Assembly: GCF_000235365.1 (NCBI RefSeq)
Contig: NC_016450.1
Span: 1,488,001 to 1,552,000 of the forward strand
DNA: 64,000 bases
Direction of reading: 5' to 3'
Source of the DNA: Eremothecium cymbalariae DBVPG#7215
Lineage: Eukaryota > Ascomycota > Saccharomycetes > Saccharomycetales > Saccharomycetaceae
Positions 18,577 through 28,239 of the stretch are shown here, one piece after another. The notes below the pieces were generated by a model, which searched no databases, was not told the DNA's origin, and was given only the letters and a program-made list of their open reading frames with translations. The translations under genes were made by a program, and so were the position numbers. Within the stretch, counting starts at the first letter, position 1; every line of letters starts with the position of its first letter.

Positions 18577-19030
18577 CACGCTCTTCCCGTTCCACCCCCC
18601 ATATGTTAATTTTTATATTATACGCGGTATTTACATATATGTATTTATGTATGTATCGGCCAGCTTAGCAAGCATCGTATATATGGGACAGATGGTAGTA
18701 GCAGTTGTGTATATGTCTACAATATCGCCCTGTATACTTAAAGCAAGAGTAGCATTATTCGCAGTAGTGGGGCGCGGAACTTGTATTACGAACACCGACA
18801 TGCCCGATTTCGTCTTTATCATACGTCTCCACGATTTTTTAACCTTTTGAAAAGAAATAGTTCGATTAGTTGAAATTTACGGCTACGTTGCATACAGGCT
18901 TCTTTCTGTATGTCATGCTCGAACAGTGTTCAATTTGAACAGTGCGGTGTCGGTTGGAATCAGGGTAGGTGTGAATTATTGTCATCTACTCAGTTACTAT
19001 TTTGGAGTTAATGGGAGTGTTCTGCCTTAT
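18577..19030. other. Intergenic PBP4/MCH1
   Basis: 454 bases; AT-rich 3' region of PBP4 followed by the MCH1 promoter. In-frame codons run upstream of the MCH1 ATG to about 18926 but lack an ATG and do not resemble Mch1. Confidence 0.45.
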
Positions 19031-20428
19031 ATGGTTCTGTCTAATATTGAAGATAGGCTGACATACCACATCAGAAAATGCTTGGACGAGTCGCAGCTGG
19101 ACTGGGATACTTTACACTTAGCTTCATTTATTATTTCCCTGTTGGCATGCATTCCCTCAGGGTTTATTACCCAAATTTCTCTTTATTCAGACACATGGCG
19201 TCAGCATTTACACTACACTTCCATGGAGATCAATACTTTTTCTATCGCTGTCAATTTTGGAGGATATATCGCACCTCCATTTTTAGGGCTGATTTGTGAT
19301 TCCCATGGGCCTGTTTTACTGACGTGGATCTCCTTTATTGGATTTGTGCCGACTTATGCATATCTAGCGTGGGTGTTTATATCCGGGGAGCCTCACTTTG
19401 CCAGCAGTGTATTTTGCTTTGCTTTAATTGGTATATCTACTAGTGCACTCTACTTTGCTTCCCTCTTTACATGTCTGAAACTGTATCCAGATCATCAATT
19501 GCTCTCAATTAGTCTCCCTACCACGTTCTATGGACTTGCATCCGTCATTGGCACTCAGGCTTTAAAACTGCAATGGTTCAATAATGGTCTCCCATATCTA
19601 GACTTGTCAAGAGTATTTGGATTTCTGGTGCTCTGTTATACAGCAGTAAGCTTTTTCACCTGGGTTTCATCTAGCTTTACGAGTATGCTTAAGCTCAAGG
19701 CAGGAGAATCTATCACTGTCAATTCGGCCTCCAGCGACAACCATAGTAATCATGATGAAAACGACCCTCGCCAGCCATTGCTGTCTCCTAAAGTGCAATG
19801 CAAACTCCAAACCTTTTTCCACGACCCTTATGTTTACATAATGTCTTTCATCGTTATGGCATCTCTCGGACCGCTTGAAATGTTCTTGACTAACATGGGT
19901 TCGCTGGCAGACCTCGTCCATCATCCATCCGTGCTGTCTTCATACTCCGTGATGTCGACAGCATCACGCCTCCTCTCTGGTGTAATGCTAGACTTCTGCA
20001 CTTACTATGACATCCCTAAAATAATCGTCCTATGGCTGGCACTGCTCAGTGGTACGGTAGGTCAATGGCTGGTTTTACCCGCATTGAAAAGCCCTCAGGC
20101 ATCTTCGCCCTTCATTTGGTCCAGCATACTCTCCGGAATCTGTTGCGGAAGTCTCTTCACTGTCCTACCAATAATCACTATCTGTATTTGGGGTGAATCT
20201 ATCTTTGGAACCGCTTATGGCTTCTTCATGTGTGCACCCGCGGTTGGATCTACTATTTTTAGTACTCTATATGCTACCATCTTTGACAAGAACTGCACTA
20301 CTGCTGGTACAAAACTTCCAGATCCAATGTGTGTAAGCACTGCATTACGCATGTCCGCATTATCGCTGGCTCTAAGTCTACTGGTCTCTGTCATCGCATA
20401 TATCACCTGCTGGAGACAAAAGGTGTAA
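19031..20428 (+). CDS. MCH1: Major facilitator of the monocarboxylate-transporter-like family
   Basis: 465 residues (S. cerevisiae Mch1 486). About twelve membrane segments; family-like blocks include SHGPVLLTWISFIGFVP, GISTSALYFASLFTCLKLYP, SLGPLEMFLTNMGSL and FGTAYGFFMCAPAVGS. A hydrophilic loop at about 215-260 (SSDNHSNHDENDPRQPLL) separates the halves. The start ATG at 19031 (MVLSNIEDRLTYH) aligns with the Mch1 N-terminus. Monocarboxylate transport has not been shown for yeast Mch proteins, so the substrate should be taken as unknown. Synteny with PBP4 supports the name. Confidence 0.9.
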   Translation: MVLSNIEDRLTYHIRKCLDESQLDWDTLHLASFIISLLACIPSGFITQISLYSDTWRQHLHYTSMEINTFSIAVNFGGYIAPPFLGLICDSHGPVLLTWISFIGFVPTYAYLAWVFISGEPHFASSVFCFALIGISTSALYFASLFTCLKLYPDHQLLSISLPTTFYGLASVIGTQALKLQWFNNGLPYLDLSRVFGFLVLCYTAVSFFTWVSSSFTSMLKLKAGESITVNSASSDNHSNHDENDPRQPLLSPKVQCKLQTFFHDPYVYIMSFIVMASLGPLEMFLTNMGSLADLVHHPSVLSSYSVMSTASRLLSGVMLDFCTYYDIPKIIVLWLALLSGTVGQWLVLPALKSPQASSPFIWSSILSGICCGSLFTVLPIITICIWGESIFGTAYGFFMCAPAVGSTIFSTLYATIFDKNCTTAGTKLPDPMCVSTALRMSALSLALSLLVSVIAYITCWRQKV

Positions 20429-20908
20429 TTAAATACTCCATTATTAGTTACTTCATTTACTTGCCCTCTTGTACTGAGTCTTCGTTGAGGTTACATATTA
20501 AAAAAATATTCTAACTTTTTGGTGTACCGTTCCAATTCTCTGCATTGAGCTATATGAGCTCTTATGACTCGATCATACAGGCCTCCTGGGGGTTGGACTT
20601 AACGTTTGAGCTTTCTGTATGATTCTGTTGCCGGGGAATTTTGAATCACGTGATTTGTTGATTTTTCTATTGACGTGTTCCGTTCAATCTCGTAATTTGT
20701 CGGGCGGCCACCTTCAAATTTGGAAACTTCATGGAGAACAAGATCCCACCAGAGACCTTAGACTTTACATAGCTGTAAACCTAAGATTTCGGAGTTGTAA
20801 CTTGCTGTAACCGCACAGTCACATAAACAATAGATTGAGTGATTTGAAGTTTATAAGTTTTCCAGGTGCTGCGTCGTTTTTCTGAATTTTTTTTTGATTG
20901 AATATACT
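20429..20908. other. Intergenic MCH1/SEC61
   Basis: 480 bases. A perfect ATCACGTGAT palindrome at 20645-20654 and a TGACGTG at about 20672 lie some 240-260 bp upstream of SEC61; E-box or UPR-type regulation is possible but not supported further. A T-rich tract runs to the SEC61 start. Confidence 0.45.
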
Positions 20909-22345
20909 ATGAGTGGTCGTCTTTTGGATCTCTTCAAACCTTTTGAAGCATTCTTACCTGAGGTCATTGCACCAGAGAGAAAGGTGCCATATAATCAGAA
21001 ATTGATTTGGACTGCGGTATGTCTTTTGATTTTTTTGGTTCTTGGCCAAATTCCTCTCTATGGGATCGTTTCTAGTGAAAGTAGCGATCCCTTATACTGG
21101 TTACGTGCCATGTTAGCCTCTAATAGGGGTACGCTGATGGAATTAGGTGTTTCGCCGATTATTACCTCCTCTATGATCTTCCAGTTTTTACAGGGTACTC
21201 AATTGCTCCAAGTGAATTTGGAAAGCAAGCAAGATCGCGAGTTATTTCAGATTGCTCAAAAGGTTTGTGCTATAATATTGACTTTAGGTCAGGCAATTGT
21301 GGTTGTATTAACTGGTAACTATGGTAGGGTTTCAGATTTGGGTATTGCGATATCATTTCTACTAATCTTACAATTGGTCTTTGCATCATTCATTGTGTTG
21401 CTACTAGATGAGTTACTGATAAAGGGATATGGTTTGGGATCCGGTATTTCGTTGTTCACTGCAACAAACATCGCGGAACAAATCTTTTGGAAAGCCTTTG
21501 CTCCTACTACCGTTAATTTTGGTCGTGGCAAGGAGTTTGAAGGCGCTGTAATTGCTTTGTTCCATTTGTTGAGTGTAAGAAAGGACAAGAAGAGAGCACT
21601 GGTAGAGGCTTTTTACAGAGAAAGTTTACCTAACATGTTTCAAGTGTTCTCAACTGTTGGTGTTTTCTTGTTTGTTTTGTATCTGCAAGGGTTCCGTTAC
21701 GAATTGCCAATTAGATCTACTAGAACTAGGGGACAAATTGGCGCTTACCCAATTAAGCTGTTTTACACCTCGAATACTCCAATCATGTTGCAGTCAGCGT
21801 TGACCTCTAACATATTCTTGACGTCCCAGCTATTGTACCAAAAATTTCCTAACAACCCTATAGTAAGAATGATTGGTATTTGGGGTACCAGACCAGGGTC
21901 ACAATATAGTCAGCAAGCCGCTTTATCGGGTTTATCTTACTATATCCAGCCACCATATTCCTTCACCGAGGCTCTATTGGACCCTTCAAAGACTGTAATA
22001 TATGTTGCATTTGTTCTAGGTGCTTGCGCTATGTTCTCAAGAACATGGATTGACGTCTCCGGCACCTCTCCACGTGATGTGTCTAAACAATTCAAAGAAC
22101 AAGGGCTTGTTATTAACGGTAAGAGAGAAACTAGCGTTTACAAGGAATTGAAGAAGGTTATTCCAATTGCAGCTGCTTTCGGAGGTGCTACTATTGGCGC
22201 GTTATCCGTCGGTTCTGACTTACTGGGTACCTTGGGTTCTGGTACTTCCATCTTAATGGCTACTACTACTATTTATGGATACTACGAAGCGGCTGCGAAA
22301 GAAGGGGGTTTCGCAAAGAATTTGGTTGCTGGGTTCTCTGAATGA
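20909..22345 (+). CDS. SEC61: Sec61 translocon channel subunit
   Basis: 478 residues (S. cerevisiae 480). Near-identity to Sec61 over long stretches, such as the N-terminal [20 protein letters not shown] and the [19 protein letters not shown] block; ten membrane segments. The ATG at 20909 gives the family N-terminus (MSGRLLDLF); an in-frame TTG at 20894 is ignored. It forms the ER channel with Sbh1 and Sss1. In S. cerevisiae it neighbours FBP1 in the same orientation, while here it is reversed relative to FBP1, which suggests a small inversion in one lineage. Confidence 0.97.
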   Translation: MSGRLLDLFKPFEAFLPEVIAPERKVPYNQKLIWTAVCLLIFLVLGQIPLYGIVSSESSDPLYWLRAMLASNRGTLMELGVSPIITSSMIFQFLQGTQLLQVNLESKQDRELFQIAQKVCAIILTLGQAIVVVLTGNYGRVSDLGIAISFLLILQLVFASFIVLLLDELLIKGYGLGSGISLFTATNIAEQIFWKAFAPTTVNFGRGKEFEGAVIALFHLLSVRKDKKRALVEAFYRESLPNMFQVFSTVGVFLFVLYLQGFRYELPIRSTRTRGQIGAYPIKLFYTSNTPIMLQSALTSNIFLTSQLLYQKFPNNPIVRMIGIWGTRPGSQYSQQAALSGLSYYIQPPYSFTEALLDPSKTVIYVAFVLGACAMFSRTWIDVSGTSPRDVSKQFKEQGLVINGKRETSVYKELKKVIPIAAAFGGATIGALSVGSDLLGTLGSGTSILMATTTIYGYYEAAAKEGGFAKNLVAGFSE

Positions 22346-22946
22346 TTTTAATGGATGCTTATCTACTCCTTCTAATGTAAAAGTAGTTTATTGAGTTCAC
22401 GCTCGCATTTTGGTTGCCGTCGTGTGCGGTTATAATCATGATGTATATATATGTTAACAAAATATCCATCGAAGATATAGCCTTTGACACCTAAGACACT
22501 GATCCTTCAACCATTCAGCTTTTATAATACTCCTGATGTGGCTATATTCAACATTTATTCTAAATATCCAACATTCCATACTTCTTTTTCTTCTAACTTC
22601 ATATCCATTTGTAATATCTGTTTAAAGTCGTATGGTAATAAAATGCCGAATTGTGCAAAAAGTTACTAGTTATCCGTATATCCCTTTAATTACATATAGG
22701 TAAATAAACCTACAACATCCTAAAGCATTCGTCTACGTACGAAGGTTAGTCAGCCGGTTAGGGACATAGATATTTAAAGTGTCATACTGCAGCGAGTGCA
22801 ATTTGTGGGGGATCATAGCTCCTTGGTCAAAGGAGCGAGTATTTCCTTTATATTCGTCAATATCGAGGATTCGATCATCTGCTGGGAGCATCTATAATTC
22901 TAAAAATTCACCGCATAGAAATGCTAAGAACATTAGCAAAGCAACT
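22346..22946. other. Intergenic SEC61/ENGase
   Basis: 601 bases, AT-rich. The ENGase frame continues upstream without a stop to 22779 but holds no in-frame ATG before 22947. No RNA gene seen. Confidence 0.45.
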
Positions 22947-24911
22947 ATGACAAACGATTATGGTGCTCTTTATTTTGACTCTCTAGTTGACCTAGAGCTA
23001 TGGTTTAATGAATACAATCTCAAAAAGTCTTTAAGCATTAAGGATCAGGCAAACGTTTCGAGAGAACCCCTAAATAATTATATTAAAACACGTTCGAGTT
23101 CTACTCGAACTAGTCAGTTTCGTGGAGAGACTTCTCGTCCCATTGTCACTGTTTGTCATGATATGAAAGGAGGTTATAATCCTATGGAAGATAGCCTTGT
23201 GTTTGGAGACTATCGTCATCCAACAGGACATCATTATTGGTTGCGCTGGCCGGAACTTGTTGATGAATTTATATATTTCTCACACCATTTTGTGACCATA
23301 CCACCTGTTGGATGGTTGAACTATTTGCATAGATTTGGAATCCCTGTACTTGGGACATTGATTTTGGAGGAACTTGATGATGGCTACTCTGATAGCAGAA
23401 TATTCCAACGCGATAAAGATGGCGATTTTACGCTGGTGAAGATTCTAACAAATTTATGTCAACTATTCCAGTTTGAAGGATGGCTGTTAAATTTTGAAAC
23501 CAGATTTTTAGGTGGTTCGAGCGGAGTTGTAGACTTCGTTAGGTCCTTGCAGAACAGCTTAAAACTAAATGTAAAAGATGGTCGTTTAATTTGGTATGAT
23601 TCGTACATTACTAAGTGTAACAAAGCTCTTTATCAAAATGAAGTTAATGATTATAACTGGGAGTTCTTTAACGTATCTGATAGGTTTTTTACCAATTATT
23701 CGTGGGATGTTGAAAATGTTAAAAACACTGTATCAAATGTTGGAAAGATATCTATGAGAAATAAAATAATATGGGGAATTGACGTTTGGGGGAGAAATAT
23801 GAAAGTTGGATCTGGGGGTCTCACTTCCGAAATACCAGCTAAAATAGTTAGCAGCTTCAGCAGTAACATCGGTTTGTTTGCGCCAGCATGGACATATGAA
23901 AACTTCCAGTACGATGATTTCCTGAATATGGATGACGAGTTTTGGGGCAAAATTTCGAGTTCAGCCATGAAACCAGCCTCGAATCCAGCAGAAAGTAACT
24001 CTGTCCCGTGGTATGTTGGTGCAGATAGCGTTTCATTTTTAACAGTATTTTCGCATGGAGCAGGTACCTTCTTTAACTTTAATGGAAAAAGTATTTCCCT
24101 TAAAAATTGGGTTCAGCTATCAATGGCAACACCAATGCCTAAAAAGAGCAAGTTTATCAGAATCAATGACTTAGACGCTTTTTTTGGCGGCAGTTGTGTC
24201 TCTATTAATATCCCTAAGTTCCAAACTGAAACTGTCCCCATATTCGATTTTAACCAATGTTTCAAAGCTGGGGTTGTCGACAATTATAGATTAAAGGTTC
24301 GAGTCTGTTACAAAGGTGTAAGTAGAGGTATTCTCCCTTTCCTAACAATTAAATGTTCTATCGTAAGACGCGCCAAAAAGTCCAGCCAGGGTATTAAGGT
24401 TAAAGACCTAACTGTGCGAGCACCGCTTTATTCTGCTCACTCCTGGGAATATGCGGAAGCAGCTATTGATATACCTAAACTATCTGTTTCATTTAACGAG
24501 GAATTACATATTGAATCTTGCGAATTAGCTTGGTGTATGGAAACCTTTGAAGTCACGGAACTGGGCGAAGAGCCTTGGCTCATAGTTCCAGATGATGACG
24601 AGAAAAGTCATTGTGGTGCTGACGCAGCAGCTATTGCCCATCGTAAGAGCGATGTTACACTTGGTCTTTTTTCAATTGAAATAGCCAAATTTGATGATAT
24701 TACCTACCAAAATAAGATGAAAGCTTATTTTACATCTGAAAATGGTATTTTAAGTTGGCCAAATTCCGAAGATGCTTTTATGTGGATTATATTGGAAGGC
24801 GGTCATTTTAAGGGCGTCTCTTTTGTGAATTTTTGGCCGATTACTTTTTCTGAAGATATTCAGCTATTCAAGATACAACGTAATGGAAAAATTATGGAGA
24901 TGAGCCAATAG
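22947..24911 (+). CDS. Cytosolic endo-beta-N-acetylglucosaminidase, GH85 family
   Basis: 654 residues. GH85 features: the FEGWLLNFET strand with N182 and E184, matching the Asn-x-Glu catalytic pair of this family (Glu as acid/base, Asn orienting the substrate acetamido group). Others are the WYDSYIT block and a SHGAGTFF segment. A beta-sandwich-like C-terminal region follows the barrel. No signal peptide is present, which fits the cytosolic ENGases that cut the chitobiose core of free or misfolded-protein N-glycans. The start at 22947 is the first in-frame ATG; the frame is open about 56 codons upstream to a GTG. S. cerevisiae has no GH85 gene; some other yeasts do. The gene sits at the edge of the accessory stretch, between SEC61 and a tRNA gene. 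Confidence 0.9.
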   Translation: MTNDYGALYFDSLVDLELWFNEYNLKKSLSIKDQANVSREPLNNYIKTRSSSTRTSQFRGETSRPIVTVCHDMKGGYNPMEDSLVFGDYRHPTGHHYWLRWPELVDEFIYFSHHFVTIPPVGWLNYLHRFGIPVLGTLILEELDDGYSDSRIFQRDKDGDFTLVKILTNLCQLFQFEGWLLNFETRFLGGSSGVVDFVRSLQNSLKLNVKDGRLIWYDSYITKCNKALYQNEVNDYNWEFFNVSDRFFTNYSWDVENVKNTVSNVGKISMRNKIIWGIDVWGRNMKVGSGGLTSEIPAKIVSSFSSNIGLFAPAWTYENFQYDDFLNMDDEFWGKISSSAMKPASNPAESNSVPWYVGADSVSFLTVFSHGAGTFFNFNGKSISLKNWVQLSMATPMPKKSKFIRINDLDAFFGGSCVSINIPKFQTETVPIFDFNQCFKAGVVDNYRLKVRVCYKGVSRGILPFLTIKCSIVRRAKKSSQGIKVKDLTVRAPLYSAHSWEYAEAAIDIPKLSVSFNEELHIESCELAWCMETFEVTELGEEPWLIVPDDDEKSHCGADAAAIAHRKSDVTLGLFSIEIAKFDDITYQNKMKAYFTSENGILSWPNSEDAFMWIILEGGHFKGVSFVNFWPITFSEDIQLFKIQRNGKIMEMSQ

Positions 24912-25034
24912 ATCCCTCATGTGGAACATATTATACTTTTCTTTAAGGCTATATGAATACATAGCGTGGTTTTGCATTAATGAGGTTTATGCACGTTGAA
25001 ATTTCGGAGGTTTGTGTAGGGAAAAATTGAAGAA

Positions 25035-25123
25035 CTCCTCATACGGGGCTCGAACCCGTGACATTTCGGTGCCTTGCAAGCATGCGTAAAAGCCGAACGC
25101 TCTACCAACTGAGCTAACAAGGA
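25035..25123 (-). tRNA. tRNA-Lys(UUU) with intron
   Basis: Reads 5'-3' on the minus strand from TCCTTGT at 25123 to the discriminator base at 25035. D arm GCTC-AGTTGGTA-GAGC, anticodon arm TTCGG-CTTTTAA-CCGAA, T loop TTCGAGC. The anticodon is TTT. A 16-base intron at 25071-25086 lies one base 3' of the anticodon, the standard position. Mature length is 73. A T5 terminator follows at 25026-25022. S. cerevisiae tRNA-Lys(UUU) also has an intron (23 bases). Confidence 0.95.
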
Positions 25124-25186
25124 CGAGTTCTCCGGGTTTAAAACTGCAGTACTTGATGTTATAAATAAGATGATTTATACATGTGA

Positions 25187-25607
25187 TGTGTCGTAAAATC
25201 AAAAGAGCATCTCGGCAGTTATGATGATCAGACTAAGAAGCATCTTGATAGTCACGATAACAAGACAAAGAAACAGCGAATCAGAGTCGTTAGGAGACTA
25301 TGAAGATGATAACCATTGTATAACAGCGAATCAGAGTTGTTAGAAGTGTCAAGATAACCATTGAGCTGTTATCGGCTAGGAATCTGCATAGCAATTAAGT
25401 AAGAGAGCTTAAGTAGGACAACAGAAAAGTATATAAGGAGACCCAGCTAGCTAGATTAGATTAGATGCTAGGTCCAGCTAGAACCCTAGAGGGTAGTTGA
25501 GCCAGATTAGCGACTATATAAACGGTAACTGATCATCAACCTAAGTATAGCTAGCGCGTGACGAGAAGTTCAAGCTAGCACGTGACCTCATATAGTGGCC
25601 CTCGACA
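25187..25607 (+). repeat. LTR copy 1
   Basis: Starts TGTGTCGTAAAATC and ends GGCCCTCGACA, with TG...CA ends. It shares with the copy at 62301-62699 the 5' TCGTAAAATCAAAAGAG block, a TAAGGAGACCCA block, the CTAGATTAGATTAGAT block, GATCATCAACCTAAGTA, and the CACGTGACCTCA end. TATA-like sequences at about 25427 and 25514 suggest transcription toward higher coordinates. A diverged tandem duplication (CAGCGAATCAGAG twice, near 25273 and 25324) is unique to this copy. Confidence 0.8.
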
Positions 25608-25667
25608 GCCACACCATATTAGCAACAAGCTATGCAATTTGCACTAATGTGACAAATGCAGAACTAA

Positions 25668-26117
25668 ATGAGATTTATAAAAATTTCGGATGCTATGACA
25701 ATTATAAGGATAGCAGAACACCTGCGTGATCACAATGACTACATTTACATAGACTATGATGTCAATGATGAAATAGTAGTGGTGATGAGGGATTCTCTGT
25801 CCGAAACTCAATTTACTGAGACGGAAGGAGCCATCAATGATATTCTGTCGGAGATGGTCTACCCTAACGTTGGAGTGTGCTCTGAATACTCGTGGATGGG
25901 TTCGATTGACCTTGAAGCAGATCTAAATGCTGAGATTGAGAGAGTGACTGAGAATACCATCAGGATGAGAGTTAACGACATCTTAGCTGACTCAACTCCA
26001 TCTAATACGATATTAGTTGGGGCAAGTGACAGACAGACATTACCGTTGCCATTTAAGTATCATACACCTAAGAGTGATGTATTACATCTACTCGAAGAAG
26101 AGCTTAGATTTCTATAG
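25668..26117 (+). CDS. Unknown 149-residue protein inside the LTR element
   Basis: An uninterrupted frame with ATG start, 60 bp after the end of the left LTR and stopping 25 bp before the right LTR fragment. It is acidic, with alternating hydrophobic stretches (DYIYIDYDVNDEIVVVMRD) and a Glu-rich C-terminus (LLEEELRFL). I recognise no domain: no CCHC knuckle, protease DTG/DSG or polymerase motif. Its being intact within a decayed-looking neighbourhood, and filling the interior of the element exactly, argues it belongs to the element. A small Gag-like or accessory protein is possible but unsupported. Confidence 0.45.
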   Translation: MRFIKISDAMTIIRIAEHLRDHNDYIYIDYDVNDEIVVVMRDSLSETQFTETEGAINDILSEMVYPNVGVCSEYSWMGSIDLEADLNAEIERVTENTIRMRVNDILADSTPSNTILVGASDRQTLPLPFKYHTPKSDVLHLLEEELRFL

Positions 26118-26142
26118 TCAGAAGAACCAGGCGACGCTACCA

Positions 26143-26219
26143 AATGTCGAGGGCCATATATGAGGTCACGTGACGAGAAGTTCAAGCTAGCACGTGACCT
26201 CAACTAGTGGCCCTCGGCA
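26143..26219 (+). repeat. Truncated LTR end with inverted 5' part
   Basis: Bases 26143-26170 are the reverse complement of the LTR 3' end (TGTCGAGGGCCATATATGAG then GTCACGTG). From the CACGTG palindrome onward, the sequence runs in the direct orientation as in LTR copy 1 (GTGACGAGAAGTTCAAGCTAG, ending CCCTCGGCA). The switch lies inside GTCACGTGAC, which fits a foldback or template switch at that palindrome. Confidence 0.75.
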
Positions 26220-28239
26220 TGTGATTACATATTTGATAAGCATCATTGCCGCAATATTACAAGGATCGGCGAGAAAAACTGCGTGTGTTTCAAATACATT
26301 AGTACATCCATAGCATAAGACTTGCTACACTTTAGGCTTAGATATGAGGCTTTAAAAAGAATCTGCTGTAAACACTAAATTTGGTATATGTTATACAAAT
26401 ATAACTATATCTATATATAATTTAGGAATATCACATTTTGAGGTCTGGTCTGCTAGAATTACTGCTGACACATCTTATAGGGCAACTAACTAAGCCTATT
26501 ATGCACCACAATTCTCAATCGAGCAAGTAAGCAATTTTGCTTAGTGACAGTTATAAATGACAAATTAGCAGATATTTTATATTAAGCATGTTGTTCCTAA
26601 GGAATTGACCTGTATACGAATGAAAGCTGTGGGTTTAAGACAACTAGCCAACAATAAGAGCTTGTAATTGATTGGGTTAGATATTGGAAACAAATAGTGA
26701 AGTTGTTTCCACTTTATCCATCCAGGAGAATCACACAAAAAAAGCAATACTTAGGATCTAGTTCTCAAAACACAAAGTAATATGCAGTTTCCATCGAGTT
26801 GGGCCGTCTAATTTCTCTTTTTAATCTCGAAAACGGCATATATTTTACGTCGAAGTAGTTTATGCCGGTAGATGCTTGCAAAGCCCATCTGCTAAGAATA
26901 GAGGATTAAATATCGTATATTTGTATCGCCTTAATACTCCCTTACCCGTTTGTCATTCACCAGTTTAGTGCTGTGTAAAAAGGTCTTAGCCGTATTCTTT
27001 GAACCGGTGCTCCAAATGTTATATCTCATAACAGTAAACCAAAGTCTTTTTGGTTAAGATAAGCCACGAGTGACGACCTTTAGTGTTGAATGGATCTTTT
27101 CTCGAATATTGGTGAACCGGATAAATTGGGTGGCTACACCCATGTTAGTATACCAAGTAATTGTGGTTCTATCCTGCTCTGTATCATTTGCCATAGTAAG
27201 GCCCGCTACACATGACGGAAGAAGTTCTAACACCTTACTCAGGGTGGGGCGGTTTATAGTCAGTGCCTCCGGACAATTTTTCGGGCAGTTTAACGTCATG
27301 CTCAGGACCATCTATTTCAGGTCTTCATGGCCCACGATCCTAAGACTTTCATAGCGTTTCGAAACAGGAATTTTCTGTCGCCGGCCGTCAAAGGTACTTT
27401 CCTTAATGTAGCTGAAATACTATCGGAGTGAATGATACATCATCGCAAAGTGAATGGAAGATTGATTACTTCCCTGGTTCATCTTTGGAAAGCTCCCAGA
27501 AAAAGTAGTGTATTACCGCAGCTAAACATGCTCTCTGGTAATGGAATCTTCTTTGAATATCATCATATACTGTCGTTCAACTGTTTCTAGGCCTCTGTGC
27601 AGCTATTTCGGTCGATTCCAGCAAATTGGAAGTTATAAATTAGTTGTCCTAAAGGGATATACCTTCTTTGTAGAGCCTCAAAAGACTATTTAGCACTTTT
27701 CAGAAACTATAACTGGTTAGAATAAGGGGATTCATAACCTCAGAGTCTTTGAGGGCCCATTTTAGAAATTGGGCAGACTAAAGTAAATTCGTAATGGTCC
27801 TATCATCGTTCCTATATCTATGTAAGATTACACGACTTCACTACTTTTTATTCTGTTGCCACGTAGCTCAACTGAAACCAATTATTTGAATTATTTGTTG
27901 GCATTAATATTGAAATGGTAAAATACTCGCCGGACAAAACCGTTTGGATTCTGATGGAAAAGAAAATTAATAGCTATTAAAACGCTGCTCCCATACCGCA
28001 AGTAATTCAGAGAACAATTATGTATTGAAAGCAGTTATGATCACAATTATGGCATATTCATTTGAAGCTTTTGCCGATACTCAGTCGGCTGAAAGCTATT
28101 TAGAAAAAAGGTGAGTATGATTTACCAAAAGGATGCAAGAATTAAATAAGACTATGACTATAATACAAATATTAATAAAGTTTGTAGTCTGTCTCACTGG
28201 TACCTATTGTTTTTAAAGAATTTCCATACAAGCTAAACC
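26220..28239. other. 2-kb region without an intact gene; possible decayed gene
   Basis: No frame here resembles a known family. On the minus strand, 27385-27054 reads as two adjacent open stretches in one frame separated by a single stop codon (around 27312-27314): first ESTFDGRRQKIPVSKRYESL..., then 85 codons with no low complexity. That would fit a gene relic, but I cannot name the family. The rest is AT-rich with scattered stops in all frames. No RNA gene recognised. Confidence 0.4.

Larger units (their letters stand above)
25187..26219 (+). mobile_element. LTR-derived element, about 1 kb, non-autonomous
   Basis: The left end is a 421-bp LTR (25187-25607). A 535-bp interior with one 149-codon frame follows, and the right end is a 77-bp LTR fragment (26143-26219). 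The outer flanks carry the same 5 bases, TGTGA (25182-25186 and 26220-26224), as a target-site duplication would. The element begins 63 bp upstream of the tRNA-Lys gene. I see no capsid, protease, integrase or reverse transcriptase and no obvious tRNA primer-binding site after the left LTR. It could be a short non-autonomous retrotransposon or a deletion product of a longer one. Confidence 0.65.

Noticed and set aside
20645..20720. Possible point centromere (CDEI-like ATCACGTG followed by TTCCG)
   Set aside because: The spacing is far too short for CDEII, the interval is not extremely AT-rich, and no CDEIII consensus is present.
24295..24312. GGTTCGAGTC resembling a tRNA T loop
   Set aside because: Lies inside the ENGase coding sequence; no acceptor or anticodon stem can be built around it.
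25608..25667. Retrotransposon primer-binding site after the left LTR
   Set aside because: The bases after the LTR (GCCACACCATATT) are not complementary to the 3' end of initiator tRNA-Met or of the tRNAs in this window.
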